A stretch of 64,000 bases of DNA from Novipirellula caenicola (GTDB lineage Bacteria > Planctomycetota > Planctomycetia > Pirellulales > Pirellulaceae): positions 248,001 to 312,000 of the forward strand of contig NZ_BAABRO010000008.1 of assembly GCF_039545035.1 (NCBI RefSeq), in the 5' to 3' direction. Both the position numbers and the translations under genes were made by a program. Below, piece after piece: positions 22,312 through 32,132 of the stretch. The notes beneath the pieces were generated by a model. That model did not search any database and had not been told where the DNA came from. It saw only the letters and a list, made by a program, of their open reading frames with translations. The stretch's first letter is position 1; each line of letters opens with the position of its first letter.

Positions 22312-23265
22312 TTGGCAAAACGACCTACCAAGCTCGAGTTGCTACAGAAGGCGGGGCCGCCGCCCAAGTCGAATCGGGCAACCGAAACGGTTTGCAACGA
22401 GTTTCTTGACTACCTGCGTAGCGAATGTCACTTGGCGGCCAACACAATCGCCGCTTACGGTCGCGACATCCAGCGATTTGCGACTTGGCTTGGCACCGGA
22501 GCGCTGAACCAAATTTCGATTAGCGATTTGTCGTCCTACATCGGTGAACTTCACGAAGCCGAACTCGCTCCGGCTTCGATCGCCCGTAACGTGGTAGCCG
22601 TTCGGACTTTCTTCAAGTACTTGCAGCTTGAAGGGATCGTGCAGAGCAATCCCGCCGAATTAATTGTCACTCAGAAGATGTGGCAACGGATTCCCGGCGT
22701 TTTGTCGGCTCAGCAAGTCGAACGATTTTTGTCGTCACCGCGGAAAGCGGATGTTTATTGGCAGCGTGACGTGGCGATGTTGGAAGTCCTGTACGCGACC
22801 GGATGTCGTGCTTCGGAAGTCTGTTCGATCCGTGTGCGGGACATGTCGCTCGGTGAAAAGTTCTTGAAGTGCGAAGGAAAAGGGGGCAAGCAACGCGTCG
22901 TGCCAATCGGTTCGCGAGCGATCGCGGCGATCACTCGCTACTGCGAAGAATTGCGAGGCAAGTTAGCGGAGAAGAGTCCGCATCCGCCGGAGGAACTTTT
23001 TCTCTCACGCAGTGGCCGAGCACTGGACCGCATCCAGTTGTGGCGGCTTGTCAAATTTTATGCCAAGCGAGTCGGCATCGATCCGTCGATCAGCCCCCAC
23101 AGTTTGCGGCATAGCTTCGCCACTCATCTGTTGGCCGGAGGCGCCGATTTGCGTTTGGTTCAAGAGATGTTAGGCCACGCCAGCATCCAGACCACTCAAA
23201 TCTATACGCACGTAGAACACTCGCGATTAAAGAAGGTTCACCAAGCGTTTCACCCGAGAGCGTGA
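22312..23265 (+). CDS. xerD: Tyrosine recombinase XerC/XerD
   Basis: This is a 317-residue site-specific recombinase of the type that resolves chromosome dimers at dif. The N-terminal SAM-like DNA-binding domain includes NEFLDYLRSECHLAANTIAAY. The catalytic residues are visible: Arg in YATGCRASEVCSIRVRD, Lys in CEGKGGKQRVVPIG, the HSLRHSFATHLL box, the second His in LGHASIQTTQIY, and nucleophile Tyr in QIYTHV. The open frame runs back to 21988, but family similarity begins near TTG 22312 (LAKRPTKLELLQ), preceded by GAGAG. XerC and XerD cannot be separated with confidence here. Nothing around it suggests a phage or integron. Confidence 0.88.
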   Translation: MAKRPTKLELLQKAGPPPKSNRATETVCNEFLDYLRSECHLAANTIAAYGRDIQRFATWLGTGALNQISISDLSSYIGELHEAELAPASIARNVVAVRTFFKYLQLEGIVQSNPAELIVTQKMWQRIPGVLSAQQVERFLSSPRKADVYWQRDVAMLEVLYATGCRASEVCSIRVRDMSLGEKFLKCEGKGGKQRVVPIGSRAIAAITRYCEELRGKLAEKSPHPPEELFLSRSGRALDRIQLWRLVKFYAKRVGIDPSISPHSLRHSFATHLLAGGADLRLVQEMLGHASIQTTQIYTHVEHSRLKKVHQAFHPRA

Positions 23266-23448
23266 GCGGTTGGCAGGTCACGAGTTTGGGGCGGCGAGCG
23301 ATGTTGATGTTGTCGATCGCGACAACTGCTTGATCCGACCGGCAGCCGATTTTTTCTAAGCAGCCTGTTGCGTCGCGAGTCGGCGATGGTTCAACGCGAG
23401 TCGGTCGGTGTCACCGTGAGTTGACGGTGTGCTGCGGCGTTGTTTGAA

Positions 23449-24111
23449 TCAGTTGGGCCAATCGGGGTCCGCGATCTTGCGTCCCATGGTTGCCAATTTG
23501 GCTTGGGCATCCAACAGTCGTTGCCAAGCGGCGAACGACAACACGACCTCGTCGTTGCTTTCGTTTGTCTTGGCTGCGTCAATCAACTTGTGAAGTCGTG
23601 ATTGAAGGTAATCAAGGATCTCACAGAGTTGTGCTTTTTGGCCTGGCGACAATCCATCGGGAATCGAAGGGACTTCGAGGATTTGCACCAACTCGGCAGG
23701 ATAAGGCGATTTGGGTTCTTGATTCAACTCCAGTGCAATCGAACTTTCCGACGACGCCATGTCGCGGCTGACGGTTGGGTTGTCGCCGCCCATGGCAGCC
23801 AACCGCGCGGCGATCTGTTCTTCGGAACCGACCAAGATCAAACTGCGCCCCAACGCAATCAGGTCGCCGTGTCGCAAGATCTTCAGTTGGCACTCGGTGC
23901 CGTTGACTTTCGTTCCGTTGGTGCTGTCCAAATCGGTCAACACCAAGCGTTCGTTGTCACGTTGGACCTTGAAGTGACAGCGGCTGACTCGCTCGTCATT
24001 GAGCTGGATGTCGTTGCCTTCTTCGCGACCGACCGTCAGCGGTGGGTGCAAGTTTTCATACACCTTTCCGCGATCGGCGCCGTGCAGAATCTTGAGGGTC
24101 ACGCCCGACAT
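23449..24111 (-). CDS. FHA domain protein
   Basis: This is a 220-residue protein with an N-terminal forkhead-associated domain (about residues 5-95), which binds phosphothreonine peptides. The FHA signature is intact: VGREEGNDIQLND (Arg29), RVSRCHFKV (Ser43, His46) and DLDSTNGTKVNG (Asn65). The C-terminal ~120 residues are helical and of unknown function, without a transmembrane segment. No Ser/Thr kinase gene is adjacent. It is likely an adaptor in a phosphothreonine pathway. Confidence 0.92.
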   Translation of the reverse strand: MSGVTLKILHGADRGKVYENLHPPLTVGREEGNDIQLNDERVSRCHFKVQRDNERLVLTDLDSTNGTKVNGTECQLKILRHGDLIALGRSLILVGSEEQIAARLAAMGGDNPTVSRDMASSESSIALELNQEPKSPYPAELVQILEVPSIPDGLSPGQKAQLCEILDYLQSRLHKLIDAAKTNESNDEVVLSFAAWQRLLDAQAKLATMGRKIADPDWPN

Positions 24112-24304
24112 GGGGCACTCCGACGGGAGGGAATAAGGGAGACAAGAATCATAGGTCTAAGGGGGATAAGTATAAACGTTGTTTACGGTTGCGTCACCGC
24201 AGTTCCCACAGTTTAGCGAGATCTTTCCATTGTTTAACAATTCCCTTCAAACGGCGGATTCATTGTCCGTGAAAGTGAGCCAGCTATCTCTATACGCGAG
24301 ATTT

Positions 24305-25591
24305 CTACTGAACCTCTGCAATTATACATTTTAAATAATCGCTTTCCGGACACGAAATAGCACAAGGGTGGTCCGGGGCTGGCCCGCGGTTTTCCAGGAC
24401 GATCAAATCGCGGCGTTTTCGTCGTCCGACATCCAGTAGCATATTGAGAAATTCGGACCGAGAAACACGCCCGCTACAGCTGCATGTGACCAGAATTCCT
24501 CCGGGGGACAGCAGGTCTACGGCGAGTGAATTGAGCCGCCGATAGGCGCGGAGTGCGGTGTCGACTTGATGTCGACTGCCCGCAAAACGAGGGGGATCGA
24601 GTATCACAGCGTCAAAGCGATGCCCTTCGTCGGCAAGCCGTTTCAGTTCGTCAAAACAATCGCCCTGAGTAAAGCTGATTCTAGAGCCCGAGTCACCATT
24701 TTCCGAGTCCTGATCCAGCCCGTTGCGGGTAACCGCCTTTTGTGCCTGGTCGAGTGCCGCTTGGCTCGAATCGATGCCCAGCACCGATTTGGCGCCCTGT
24801 TTCAGGGCGACCAACCCAAACCCGCCGTTGTAGCAACAGACATCCAACACACTGCGGCCTTTCAGATATTGGGCGGCCGCAAGGTGATTGAGACGTTGGT
24901 CGAGATAGCCTCCGGTTTTTTGCCCGGCATGCAAATCGACCGCCAATTGCAGCCCGTTCTCGCTATAGAGTACTGGTTCTTGTTGCTCGACCCCTTCGAA
25001 CCACTCGTTTTGAGGCTCGATGCCTTCGTGTTTGGCGGTTTTTTCGTCCACGCGGACCATGATCGCTCGCGCCGACAACGCCGATTTGAGGTGCTCGAGG
25101 ATGGGCTGCTGCCAACGCAACAATGCTCCGGCGGTGAATTGCACTCCCAAACAATCGGCGTAGCGGTCGACGATCAGACCGCTGAGCAGGTCGGATTCAC
25201 TGAACACGATTCGTTCGCCCGCCTGCGGGTCCACCGGGCCGGTCAATCGCCGACGAGCGATCGCGGCGTCGATTCGCGACCTCCAATGCTGCTCGCCGAT
25301 TTCGATGTTGGCATCAAAAGCGTACAGCCGGACACGCAACCGGCTGCCTGGATTGACGACGCCACGCGCGACCCAATTTCCGTCGAAATCAAGCAGATCG
25401 ACGACCTGCCCCGATTTTAAATTGTGCCCCGTTTCCGCCAACGCATGAGCGTGGACCCATGGATGGCGAGCCAGAAAGGGGAATTGGCGTGACGGTTTTA
25501 AGCGAAGCGGGACAGGGGTATCGGAATAGGTCACGCGTGATTGGTCCTGAATGGAAATGGAATCGCAAACAATGGAGGATCGGTCGGGCAT
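24305..25591 (-). CDS. rlmI: Class I SAM-dependent rRNA methyltransferase, RlmI-like
   Basis: This 428-residue protein resembles 23S rRNA (cytosine-C5) methyltransferase RlmI. A PUA-like N-terminal domain (about residues 25-110; [39 protein letters not shown]) is followed by a central domain with [10 protein letters not shown]. The Rossmann methyltransferase core has [13 protein letters not shown] (motif I), [11 protein letters not shown], and motif [12 protein letters not shown] Cys-containing motif VTCSCSGR follows. Those are the expected features of the family; the exact target base is inferred. The first 30 residues look non-conserved, so a start inside the open frame is possible. Confidence 0.9.
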   Translation of the reverse strand: MPDRSSIVCDSISIQDQSRVTYSDTPVPLRLKPSRQFPFLARHPWVHAHALAETGHNLKSGQVVDLLDFDGNWVARGVVNPGSRLRVRLYAFDANIEIGEQHWRSRIDAAIARRRLTGPVDPQAGERIVFSESDLLSGLIVDRYADCLGVQFTAGALLRWQQPILEHLKSALSARAIMVRVDEKTAKHEGIEPQNEWFEGVEQQEPVLYSENGLQLAVDLHAGQKTGGYLDQRLNHLAAAQYLKGRSVLDVCCYNGGFGLVALKQGAKSVLGIDSSQAALDQAQKAVTRNGLDQDSENGDSGSRISFTQGDCFDELKRLADEGHRFDAVILDPPRFAGSRHQVDTALRAYRRLNSLAVDLLSPGGILVTCSCSGRVSRSEFLNMLLDVGRRKRRDLIVLENRGPAPDHPCAISCPESDYLKCIIAEVQ

Positions 25592-26082
25592 GGGCCCTTT
25601 TGCCGGCCGCCTTTTTATCGTCGGGGCCGACCTTGGTCGTTAAGCCCCCTTTTTTATCGTTGGGAGCTCAATTTTATCCTCGAGACCGCTTTTGGGGTCA
25701 CGGGGGACGACGTCATCGGGAAAAGCATCCTGCGAAACGACGGGGGCCGGAAAGACGCCACAAAACGGAAATCTGCTCACAGCTTGTCATCCGCATCAAA
25801 AAACGCAAGCTGGCAGCGATTAGTCTGGCGAAAAACATCGCAGAATCGCGTCTACGACAGCGTTCAGGCGTGGCATGGGATGACTTTCAAACGGTCATCC
25901 GAATGCTGGATTCCAGTGGAAATCAAAATGCCCGCTCGCCAGCGAGTAGCAAACTGGGCACAATGGAGTCGGTTAAACTGGAGCGACTGGGGTGTCCGGT
26001 CGATAAACACCGAAGACGGATCGGCACGCGGAGGGTGCGTGGCGATCGTACGCGAAATTGCTTCAAAGAAAGGTCATCTACC
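25592..26082. other. Intergenic region upstream of the ferredoxin gene
   Basis: About 490 bp between the divergent RlmI-like gene and fdxA. Frames are open through it on the plus strand, but their translations are Arg/Trp-rich with no family features. I see no RNA gene or repeat. Confidence 0.6.
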
Positions 26083-26367
26083 ATGACACATGTTGTTTGC
26101 GAACCATGCTCAGGGTGCAAATACACCGATTGTGTTGTTGTTTGTCCAGTAGAGTGCTTCTACGAGGGCGATCAAATGTTGTATATCCACCCCGAAGAAT
26201 GCATCGACTGTGAAGCGTGCGTTCCGGAATGTCCCGTCGAAGCGATCTTCCACGAAGACAATGTCCCCGAGGAATGGAAGAGCTACATCGAACTGAACGC
26301 CGAGCGTGCCGAGTCGGATGAGTGCGATGTCATCACGGAAAAGAAAGAACCGCTCGCCGACAAGTAA
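26083..26367 (+). CDS. fdxA: Ferredoxin, 7Fe (FdxA) type
   Basis: A 94-residue soluble electron carrier. The N-terminal [20 protein letters not shown] and the second motif [17 protein letters not shown] match FdxA-type ferredoxins with one [3Fe-4S] and one [4Fe-4S] cluster. [17 protein letters not shown] is also characteristic. The C-terminal tail is acidic. ATG 26083 is preceded by an AGAAAGG purine stretch; the longer open frame from 25459 is not protein-like. It is a single gene ending about 110 bp before a strong terminator. Confidence 0.94.
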   Translation: MTHVVCEPCSGCKYTDCVVVCPVECFYEGDQMLYIHPEECIDCEACVPECPVEAIFHEDNVPEEWKSYIELNAERAESDECDVITEKKEPLADK

Positions 26368-26444
26368 GTCGACTTGCTATGTATGACGACTCATCAGTGA
26401 GGCGTCTTGCTACACTTGCGACGGCGGCGATGCAGCGATCCAAC

Positions 26445-26476
26445 GTACAAAATTGAAAAAGTACGAAATTGAAAAA
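26445..26476. repeat. Tandem 16-bp direct repeat before the fdxA terminator
   Basis: GTACAAAATTGAAAAA (26445-26460) is followed directly by GTACGAAATTGAAAAA (26461-26476), one difference. It leads into the terminator stem; a slippage duplication is likely. Confidence 0.65.
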
Positions 26477-26509
26477 CCCTTCGTGAGACAGCTCACGAAG
26501 GGTTTTTTT
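26474..26509 (+). terminator. Rho-independent terminator downstream of fdxA
   Basis: AAACCCTTCGTGAG, loop ACAG, CTCACGAAGGGTTT is a 14-bp perfect stem followed by T residues. An A run on the left means it could also work on the minus strand for the convergent HNH gene. Confidence 0.93.
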
Positions 26510-26567
26510 GTGTCAATGCGAGATGGAATCGATCCCGCGAACTCGCCTCGGATCAACGGCTATCCGC

Positions 26568-27173
26568 TCAGCTCACCGCCGGCAGAAACGTTTTCCAGCA
26601 TTCGTAGCGAGGGTCTTCCATCGATTGCGCCAACATCGGATTGAAACGCGGTTTGACTGGGCGATTCAGCAATTGCATGCGTGCTTGCTGTGGTGTCCGT
26701 CCCCCTTTGCGGCTGTTGCATTTCAAACAGCAGCAAACGATGTTCTCCCACGTCGTCGGCCCGCCATGCGAGCGTGGAATGACGTGGTCCAAACTCAGCT
26801 TGTTGGTCGGTTCTTTCCGGCCGCAATATTGACACTGGTTCTCGTCGCGGGCGAACAGATTGCGGCGGTTGAATCGCACCGTCTGTACCGGCATGCGGTC
26901 AAACCGTGTCAGACGAACAATCCGAGGGACTCGTAGTTCAAAACCCACTGCTCGGATGTAGTCTTCACCAGGTTGTTTTTCTAAAGAGGTAATCTGGCTG
27001 AGCTCGCACCAGCTTTCGAAGTCGTAGCTGACGTATTGATCGTCGTCATGGCAGATCACTTCCGCACATTCGCGGTACAACAACGTGAAGGTCCGTCGTA
27101 CGTTGACCACGCGGATCGCCATGTAGAAACGATTCAGCACTAACACATTCGTGTCGAGAACACTTTGCGACAT
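26568..27173 (-). CDS. HNH endonuclease family protein
   Basis: A 201-residue protein of the small HNH family. The N-terminal half ([30 protein letters not shown]) is a conserved domain of this group. The HNH core is [40 protein letters not shown], given here by its key residues: two CxxC zinc pairs, [10 protein letters not shown], and the Asn-Ile/Lys-Cys-Asn helix. ATG 27173 is preferred over an in-frame TTG at 27179. The cellular role of this widespread family is not settled; no restriction or toxin partner is adjacent. Confidence 0.85.
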   Translation of the reverse strand: MSQSVLDTNVLVLNRFYMAIRVVNVRRTFTLLYRECAEVICHDDDQYVSYDFESWCELSQITSLEKQPGEDYIRAVGFELRVPRIVRLTRFDRMPVQTVRFNRRNLFARDENQCQYCGRKEPTNKLSLDHVIPRSHGGPTTWENIVCCCLKCNSRKGGRTPQQARMQLLNRPVKPRFNPMLAQSMEDPRYECWKTFLPAVS

Positions 27174-27491
27174 AAGCAATTCGATCCTTCCGTTGTCTCG
27201 CTAAAAAGGCACTTCGTGGGACGAATTCATTCCATCAAGCTTTTCGCGGAAAAACCTAGCGGAATTGTTTTCATCAGTTTAATGGACTGGCTTTGCATTC
27301 ACTACAAGCTTGTACGGGGATAAGCTACGCTTTCTGCGACACGGAAAGTCGGAATTGGGGTTCGCAGGGCTTCGGCAGCATTTCTTTCCCATCATTGTAG
27401 GGTCTGGGCGATTCATCGCCATCAAATTGCCGCAGGGGTTCATCGCAATTTCATCGAAGATTCACGGTCAAAAGCGTGATTTTTCGCGATT

Positions 27492-27519
27492 TTTCTCGCT
27501 CACAATTTCTCGCTCACAA
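27492..27519. repeat. Tandem 14-bp direct repeat upstream of the DUF456 gene
   Basis: TTTCTCGCTCACAA occurs twice without gap (27492-27505 and 27506-27519), 18 bp before the DUF456 ATG. The rest of the 364-bp gap to the divergent HNH gene shows nothing clear. Confidence 0.7.
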
Positions 27520-27537
27520 ACGGTTTTATCCACCTTG

Positions 27538-28152
27538 ATGCTCGTCGCCGATTCACTGACACCTATTTTTTTACTGTCGATTGATACCGAGCGTTGGTTC
27601 GGTTGGCTCGGACCGACCGGAGCCGTTTTCGCAGCGATTCTGCTGGTGGTTTTCTGCATCGTGGCCTGGGGATTGAACCTGATCACGCTGCCTGGGAATT
27701 GGATCTCCGTCGCCGCGATGGCACTGTACGCGTGGTTAGGCCCCAGCGAGGGCCGAATTGCGATCGGGGCTGCCACGCTTACCGCCGCGTTTTTGTTCGC
27801 ATTGCTGGGGGAAATCATCGAGTTTGCTGCCGGCGCGATGGGGGCTCAAAAAGCGGGAGCGAGTCGCCGATCGACGGTGTTGGCGGTGGTCGGTTCGATG
27901 GTCGGAGCCCTGATCGGCGCGTTTGTCGGGATCCCGGTTCCCGTGGTCGGCCCGATCTTGGCCGCGATCCTGTTCGGTGGCGTCGGGGCCACCGCCGGGG
28001 CGATCTACGGCGAATGGACCGACGGGCGATCATGGCGAGAAAGTTGGAATGTCGGTCACGCCGCCTTTTGGGGCCGCACCTTTGGCACGCTGGGCAAGTT
28101 CGCGGCTGGTTTGGCCGTCGTGATCGCGGCGCTGTTGGGGGTGTTGCTTTAA
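27538..28152 (+). CDS. DUF456 family membrane protein
   Basis: A 204-residue inner-membrane protein. It has Gly/Ala-rich hydrophobic segments typical of DUF456: AILLVVFCIVAWGLNLITLPGNW, then LAVVGSMVGALIGAFVGIPVP and GPILAAILFGGVGATAGAIYGE. The conserved LPGNW and GxKxxGAS-like (GAQKAGASRRS) loops are present. The ATG at 27538 is chosen since the upstream part of the open frame (from 27310) is not conserved in character. Function of the family is unknown. Confidence 0.85.
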   Translation: MLVADSLTPIFLLSIDTERWFGWLGPTGAVFAAILLVVFCIVAWGLNLITLPGNWISVAAMALYAWLGPSEGRIAIGAATLTAAFLFALLGEIIEFAAGAMGAQKAGASRRSTVLAVVGSMVGALIGAFVGIPVPVVGPILAAILFGGVGATAGAIYGEWTDGRSWRESWNVGHAAFWGRTFGTLGKFAAGLAVVIAALLGVLL

Positions 28153-28307
28153 GCTGCGTCCGACACAGTGACGTTCGCCGCTCGAGCGAATGCTAGCTAA
28201 TGAAGATTGATCGCTCGATTGGTGGGTCGCATTGACTTTGGATGCCGCAATTTCCTACGCTCGCCGCGGCGGAAACTCTTCCACGAAAACATCATGGCCA
28301 AGGTTGC

Positions 28308-30059
28308 ATGACCCACGCGCGGCGCACGATCGACCGTCGGCGGCGAGTTCTTTATTCGACTCAGCAAGCCGACCTGACTTCATCCACGGCGGCGAGTCGT
28401 CGTACCGCCGAACAGTGGCGCGAGGCGCGGCGGCCAACCGCAACCTATGCCGCCCGTGTGCATCGGCGTCTTCGCGGACGTTGGTTCTCGCTCGTTCCCG
28501 TTAAACGACGAACGTTGACGAGTGTGGCTGCGGTGCTGTGGGGCATCGCGGTGCTACTGTCCGCGGCTCATTATGCATCGGTCGCATGGCCTTCGATCGT
28601 CAACCATCCCGAGATTGCTCGGCCGCTACGACTTGATCGTCCCGACAGCCTTGGACGCTGGGTCATCTGCGTCTTGTTGGCGGGATCCGCCGGAGCGTCG
28701 CTGTTGATTTATCAGGTTCGTCGCTATCGAGTGGACGACTACACCGGGCAATACCGTTTATGGCGTCTGGTGTTGATCGCGATGTTCATCGCCAGCATCA
28801 ATTCGCTCGTTTCGCTCGTTGATTGGGCAGGCGCGTTGCTCGATTTGGCCATCGGCGAACGCGTGGCGTTGTCCGGCAGCGATTGGCTTTCCATTGTGAT
28901 CACGATCGGCGGCGCCGTGTTGGCGCTGCGTTTGACCGCCGAAGTGCGTCGATCGCGTTGGGCGTTGACGACAATGATCGTCGCGTGGACGTTGATCGCC
29001 ATTCCGGTGGCCGCAAAGTGGAATATCTTTGCGGTTGATTCGATCGGCAAATGGTCGCTCGTAACGACCGCACCGCTGTTGGCGTACACGACCTTGTTCA
29101 TCTCGCTCGGCGGTTATTTGCGACTGTTGTATCGCCAAGTCCGCAATCTTGATGAAAACGACTCGCTGGCCGAGCGATTCCAAGAGTGGAAGGTGCGGTA
29201 TTTGACTCGCCTGCGGCACACGGACGACGAGGGTGAGCATTCGGGCGAAGCCGAGTCGAAATCCGCTGCGGCGACGAAGCCCGCGGCCAAACCCAAGGCA
29301 GCACCCCCAAGCAAATCACAGCCGAAACCTCAGCGGGCACGCACCACCGAGGATACCGAGTCGGATCAGGACGAGGATTCGGCGGCCTCGGAATCCTCCA
29401 CCTCGGATCGCGGCAAACGTCGGTGGTGGTCGCTGCGTCGTAGCAAGAAAAACACCGCCAACGTCGATGACACGAACGACGATGAGGGCGACGATCTCGA
29501 AGAGCCCGCGGTCGCAGATGACGAGGCCAACGTCGATCCCAAGCCTTGCCGGAAGCGTCGATGGTTAGGACTCAGAGCGGCAAAAGCCGAGACGTCGGAC
29601 CAAGACGAATTAGACGAAGACGAATCGGAGCAACAGGACGTGAATTCGGCGAGTGATCCGGCCGACGAGGATGCCGCCAGCGACGCGCCGCCGAAGAAAC
29701 GAGGGCGATTTTCATTCGGATTAGGACGTCGCAAAAAGTCGGAATCTGATCCAGACGACGAATCCGCCGACAGCGCGGCGGCCGAGGCCGACGATCCGCC
29801 AACCAACGAGAGTGATCCGCCCGCTAAGAAACGAGGACTTGGCGGTTGGTTGAGTCGTGGGGCCAAGAAAAAGGAGCAAGCCGCCGACGACGACACCGAC
29901 GGCGATCATGATGACCTCAGCGACAATGACGCCGATGCCGACAACGCCGCAGACGATCAAGATTGGCAAGATCCCGATTCGATTGACTGGGATTCGCTCA
30001 GCAAAACGGAACGTCGCAAGCTTCGCAAGCAGCTCAAACGCCAAGGCCGTGCCGCCTAG
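28308..30059 (+). CDS. Hypothetical membrane protein with long alternating acidic/basic tail
   Basis: This is a protein of about 583 residues that I do not recognise. An Arg-rich N terminus is followed by about five to six membrane segments (VAAVLWGIAVLLSAAHYASV, WVICVLLAGSAGASLLIYQV, LVLIAMFIASINSLVSLVDW, WALTTMIVAWTLIAIPVAAK and others), ending near residue 275. The remaining ~300 residues are low complexity. Four basic-aromatic patches (KRRWWSLRRSKK, RKRRWLGLRAAK, KKRGRFSFGLGRRKK, KKRGLGGWLSRGAKKK) alternate with Asp/Glu-rich linkers, and the end is Lys/Arg-rich. ATG 28308 is favoured over 28242 by position after an AAGG. The tail is probably cytoplasmic and disordered. Confidence 0.8.
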   Translation: MTHARRTIDRRRRVLYSTQQADLTSSTAASRRTAEQWREARRPTATYAARVHRRLRGRWFSLVPVKRRTLTSVAAVLWGIAVLLSAAHYASVAWPSIVNHPEIARPLRLDRPDSLGRWVICVLLAGSAGASLLIYQVRRYRVDDYTGQYRLWRLVLIAMFIASINSLVSLVDWAGALLDLAIGERVALSGSDWLSIVITIGGAVLALRLTAEVRRSRWALTTMIVAWTLIAIPVAAKWNIFAVDSIGKWSLVTTAPLLAYTTLFISLGGYLRLLYRQVRNLDENDSLAERFQEWKVRYLTRLRHTDDEGEHSGEAESKSAAATKPAAKPKAAPPSKSQPKPQRARTTEDTESDQDEDSAASESSTSDRGKRRWWSLRRSKKNTANVDDTNDDEGDDLEEPAVADDEANVDPKPCRKRRWLGLRAAKAETSDQDELDEDESEQQDVNSASDPADEDAASDAPPKKRGRFSFGLGRRKKSESDPDDESADSAAAEADDPPTNESDPPAKKRGLGGWLSRGAKKKEQAADDDTDGDHDDLSDNDADADNAADDQDWQDPDSIDWDSLSKTERRKLRKQLKRQGRAA

Positions 30060-30098
30060 AAGCTCGCCCGTTCTCGTAGCGAACGCCGACAACTACTC

Positions 30099-30123
30099 GT
30101 AGCGAAAGTCGCCAAGACTTTCG
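30099..30123. repeat. REP-like hairpin GTAGCGAAAGTC-GCCAA-GACTTTCG
   Basis: An 8-bp perfect stem, same family as the pair at 10663-10770. A partial copy of its lead (CTCGTAGCGAA) sits at about 30074-30084. It lies between the charged-tail protein gene and gltX. Confidence 0.8.
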
Positions 30124-30318
30124 GGCCGCTCGGCGCTGAGGTCCCTACCGTTTCCCAAAACCATCGAACGCCTGCTTGGCACGATGGTGACACGGATTTG
30201 CCCGAGTCGCGGCGGTGGGCTTCTATGACCCGAACCCCTTCTTCGGGTATCTTCTCCCAGAGCTTGTTCGCCCTTCGCGATTTTTCTCCGTTTCCCACTC
30301 CCCTGCTCGATCCGATCC

Positions 30319-31860
30319 ATGATTCGAACACGATTTGCTCCTAGCCCGACCGGTTACCTTCACATTGGTGGTGTGCGCACCGCTCTTTTTAATTGGTTGG
30401 TCGCGCGAAAAATGGGCGGTCAATTCATCCTTCGCATCGATGACACCGACGCCGGGCGGAACGTGAACGAGGCGATCCAGCCTATTTTGGATGGTTTCCG
30501 GTGGCTGGGAATGACATGGGACGAGGGGCCTGAAGTGGGCGGCCCTCATGAACCCTATTTCCAATCGCAACGTGCCGATCGTCATGTGGCGGCCGCCAAG
30601 TCGCTATTGGAAAGCGGTCATGCCTATCGCGATTACTCACGCCCCGAAGAGTTTGCGGCGTTGCGAGAGGAAGCACAAAAAGCGGGCAAGCAGTTCATCT
30701 ACGACCGCCGCTGGATGGCCGAAGACGATGCTGCCGCGGCGGCGTTTGAAGCCGAGGGACGCACCGCCGTCGTGCGTTTGAAGATGCCTCGCGAAGGCGA
30801 ATGCGTGATCTCGGACTTGGTACGCGGCGAAGTGCGAGTCGCTTGGGGGGCGGAGCAAGACCATGTGATTCAACGTGCCGATGGCAGTTGTTTGTATCAC
30901 TTGGCCAGCGTGGTGGATGACCACGACTACGAGATCACCCACGTGATTCGTTCGGAAGAGCATCTGTCGAACACACCGCGTCAGATCTTTATCCTTGAAT
31001 CGCTCGGTTACCAACGCCCCGCCTATGCCCACCTGCCGTACGTTGCCGAACCAGGCGGGCATGCCAAACTTAGCAAGCGGAAACTTGCTAAGTACGAGAA
31101 GAACAAGGATTTTGCGGAACTGCTTGCCCGGGGACGTCGGATCGCCGACCGCTGTGGGATTCAAACCGAAGCCGACACGTTCAATCCCGTGATCATCGAC
31201 TTTTATCGTGAAATTGGTTTCACGGTCGAAGCGATCTTGAACTACTTGCTGCTGTTGGGGTGGTCGCTCGATGGTGAGCGTGAAAAATTTACGGTTCCCG
31301 AAATGACCGAATTGTTTTCGCTCGAGCGAGTGACGAAGGCGCCGGCATCATTTGACCCGCAAAAGTTGCTGTCGTTTCAAGGGGACGCATTTGCCGCATT
31401 GCCGCTCGAAGAACGGATCACGCGAGTCAAACCGTTCGCCGAGCGAGCAGGATTACTCAGTGAAGCAGGGTCCGAGGCGAAGCTAAGCGAAGTCGTGGAA
31501 GGTGCTGGAGACCGGTTGAAGATCGCCGGCGACATCCTTGATTTTGACTACTGCTTCCTTGATGAGTTTGCGGTCGATGCCAAAGCCTATTCCAAACGAA
31601 TCGATGGCGATCCAGCAGCGAAAGATTTGCTCAAAAAATTGCGAGCGAACTTTGCCGATGCCGATCCATGGACGATCGAATCGATCGAATCGGTGGTCAA
31701 AGGATTTTGCGAGGCGGAAGGGATCAAGCTAGGCAACATCATTCATGCCTTGCGTGTGGCGACCACAGGGACTGCAGCTGGATTTGGCATGTTTGAAACA
31801 CTGGCGGTGATCGGTAAAGAGCGAGTGTTGGCACGAATCGACAAGGTGGTCCAAGCGTAA
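30319..31860 (+). CDS. gltX: Glutamyl-tRNA synthetase
   Basis: GluRS is a class I synthetase charging tRNA-Glu. It has 513 residues. The class I HIGH motif is in [20 protein letters not shown] at the N terminus. The KMSKS loop is [11 protein letters not shown] at about residues 250-256. The anticodon-binding helical domain follows. No Cys-type zinc knuckle is obvious in the acceptor domain. Because a glnS gene is also present (33557), this enzyme is expected to be discriminating for tRNA-Glu, though that cannot be confirmed without the GatCAB status of the genome. Confidence 0.96.
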   Translation: MIRTRFAPSPTGYLHIGGVRTALFNWLVARKMGGQFILRIDDTDAGRNVNEAIQPILDGFRWLGMTWDEGPEVGGPHEPYFQSQRADRHVAAAKSLLESGHAYRDYSRPEEFAALREEAQKAGKQFIYDRRWMAEDDAAAAAFEAEGRTAVVRLKMPREGECVISDLVRGEVRVAWGAEQDHVIQRADGSCLYHLASVVDDHDYEITHVIRSEEHLSNTPRQIFILESLGYQRPAYAHLPYVAEPGGHAKLSKRKLAKYEKNKDFAELLARGRRIADRCGIQTEADTFNPVIIDFYREIGFTVEAILNYLLLLGWSLDGEREKFTVPEMTELFSLERVTKAPASFDPQKLLSFQGDAFAALPLEERITRVKPFAERAGLLSEAGSEAKLSEVVEGAGDRLKIAGDILDFDYCFLDEFAVDAKAYSKRIDGDPAAKDLLKKLRANFADADPWTIESIESVVKGFCEAEGIKLGNIIHALRVATTGTAAGFGMFETLAVIGKERVLARIDKVVQA

Positions 31861-31882
31861 CGCTTGATGTTGCGGCGTTCTT

Positions 31883-31950
31883 CACAACCCGAAGCGTAAG
31901 CGAGGGAATCTTTATCCTGACACGGTCCCTCGCTGACGCGTCGGGTTGGG
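31883..31950. repeat. Long palindromic repeat downstream of gltX (CACAACCC...GAGGGA family)
   Basis: The left arm starting CACAACCCGAAGCGTAAGCG at 31883 and the right arm TCCCTCGCTGACGCGTCGGG at 31926-31945 form a stem of about 25 bp with mismatches. It is the same family as 17899-18003 and 61876-61943 and begins 22 bp after the gltX stop. Confidence 0.85.
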
Positions 31951-32132
31951 ATGTGCCAGGAAAACAAAAATAGTGCAACGCGGAAAGGCGAAATGCCGGT
32001 TCCGCAGCCGCACACGGCTGTTTGCCCCGCAAAACCGCGACAATCTGTGCCCATGCAGAATCCGAGCCATTTCGGGTAAACTGTACGATGGATATTTCGT
32101 CACCCTTTTTTGTTCCATTGCGAGTGTTAGCC

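Noticed and set aside
22312-23265. Integrase of a mobile element
   Set aside because: The recombinase has XerC/D length and motifs, and no attachment repeats, tRNA, phage or integron genes flank it.
25459-26082. N-terminal extension of the ferredoxin frame
   Set aside because: The added ~208 residues are Arg/Trp-rich and not protein-like; ATG 26083 has a purine-rich ribosome-binding stretch and begins the standard FdxA sequence.
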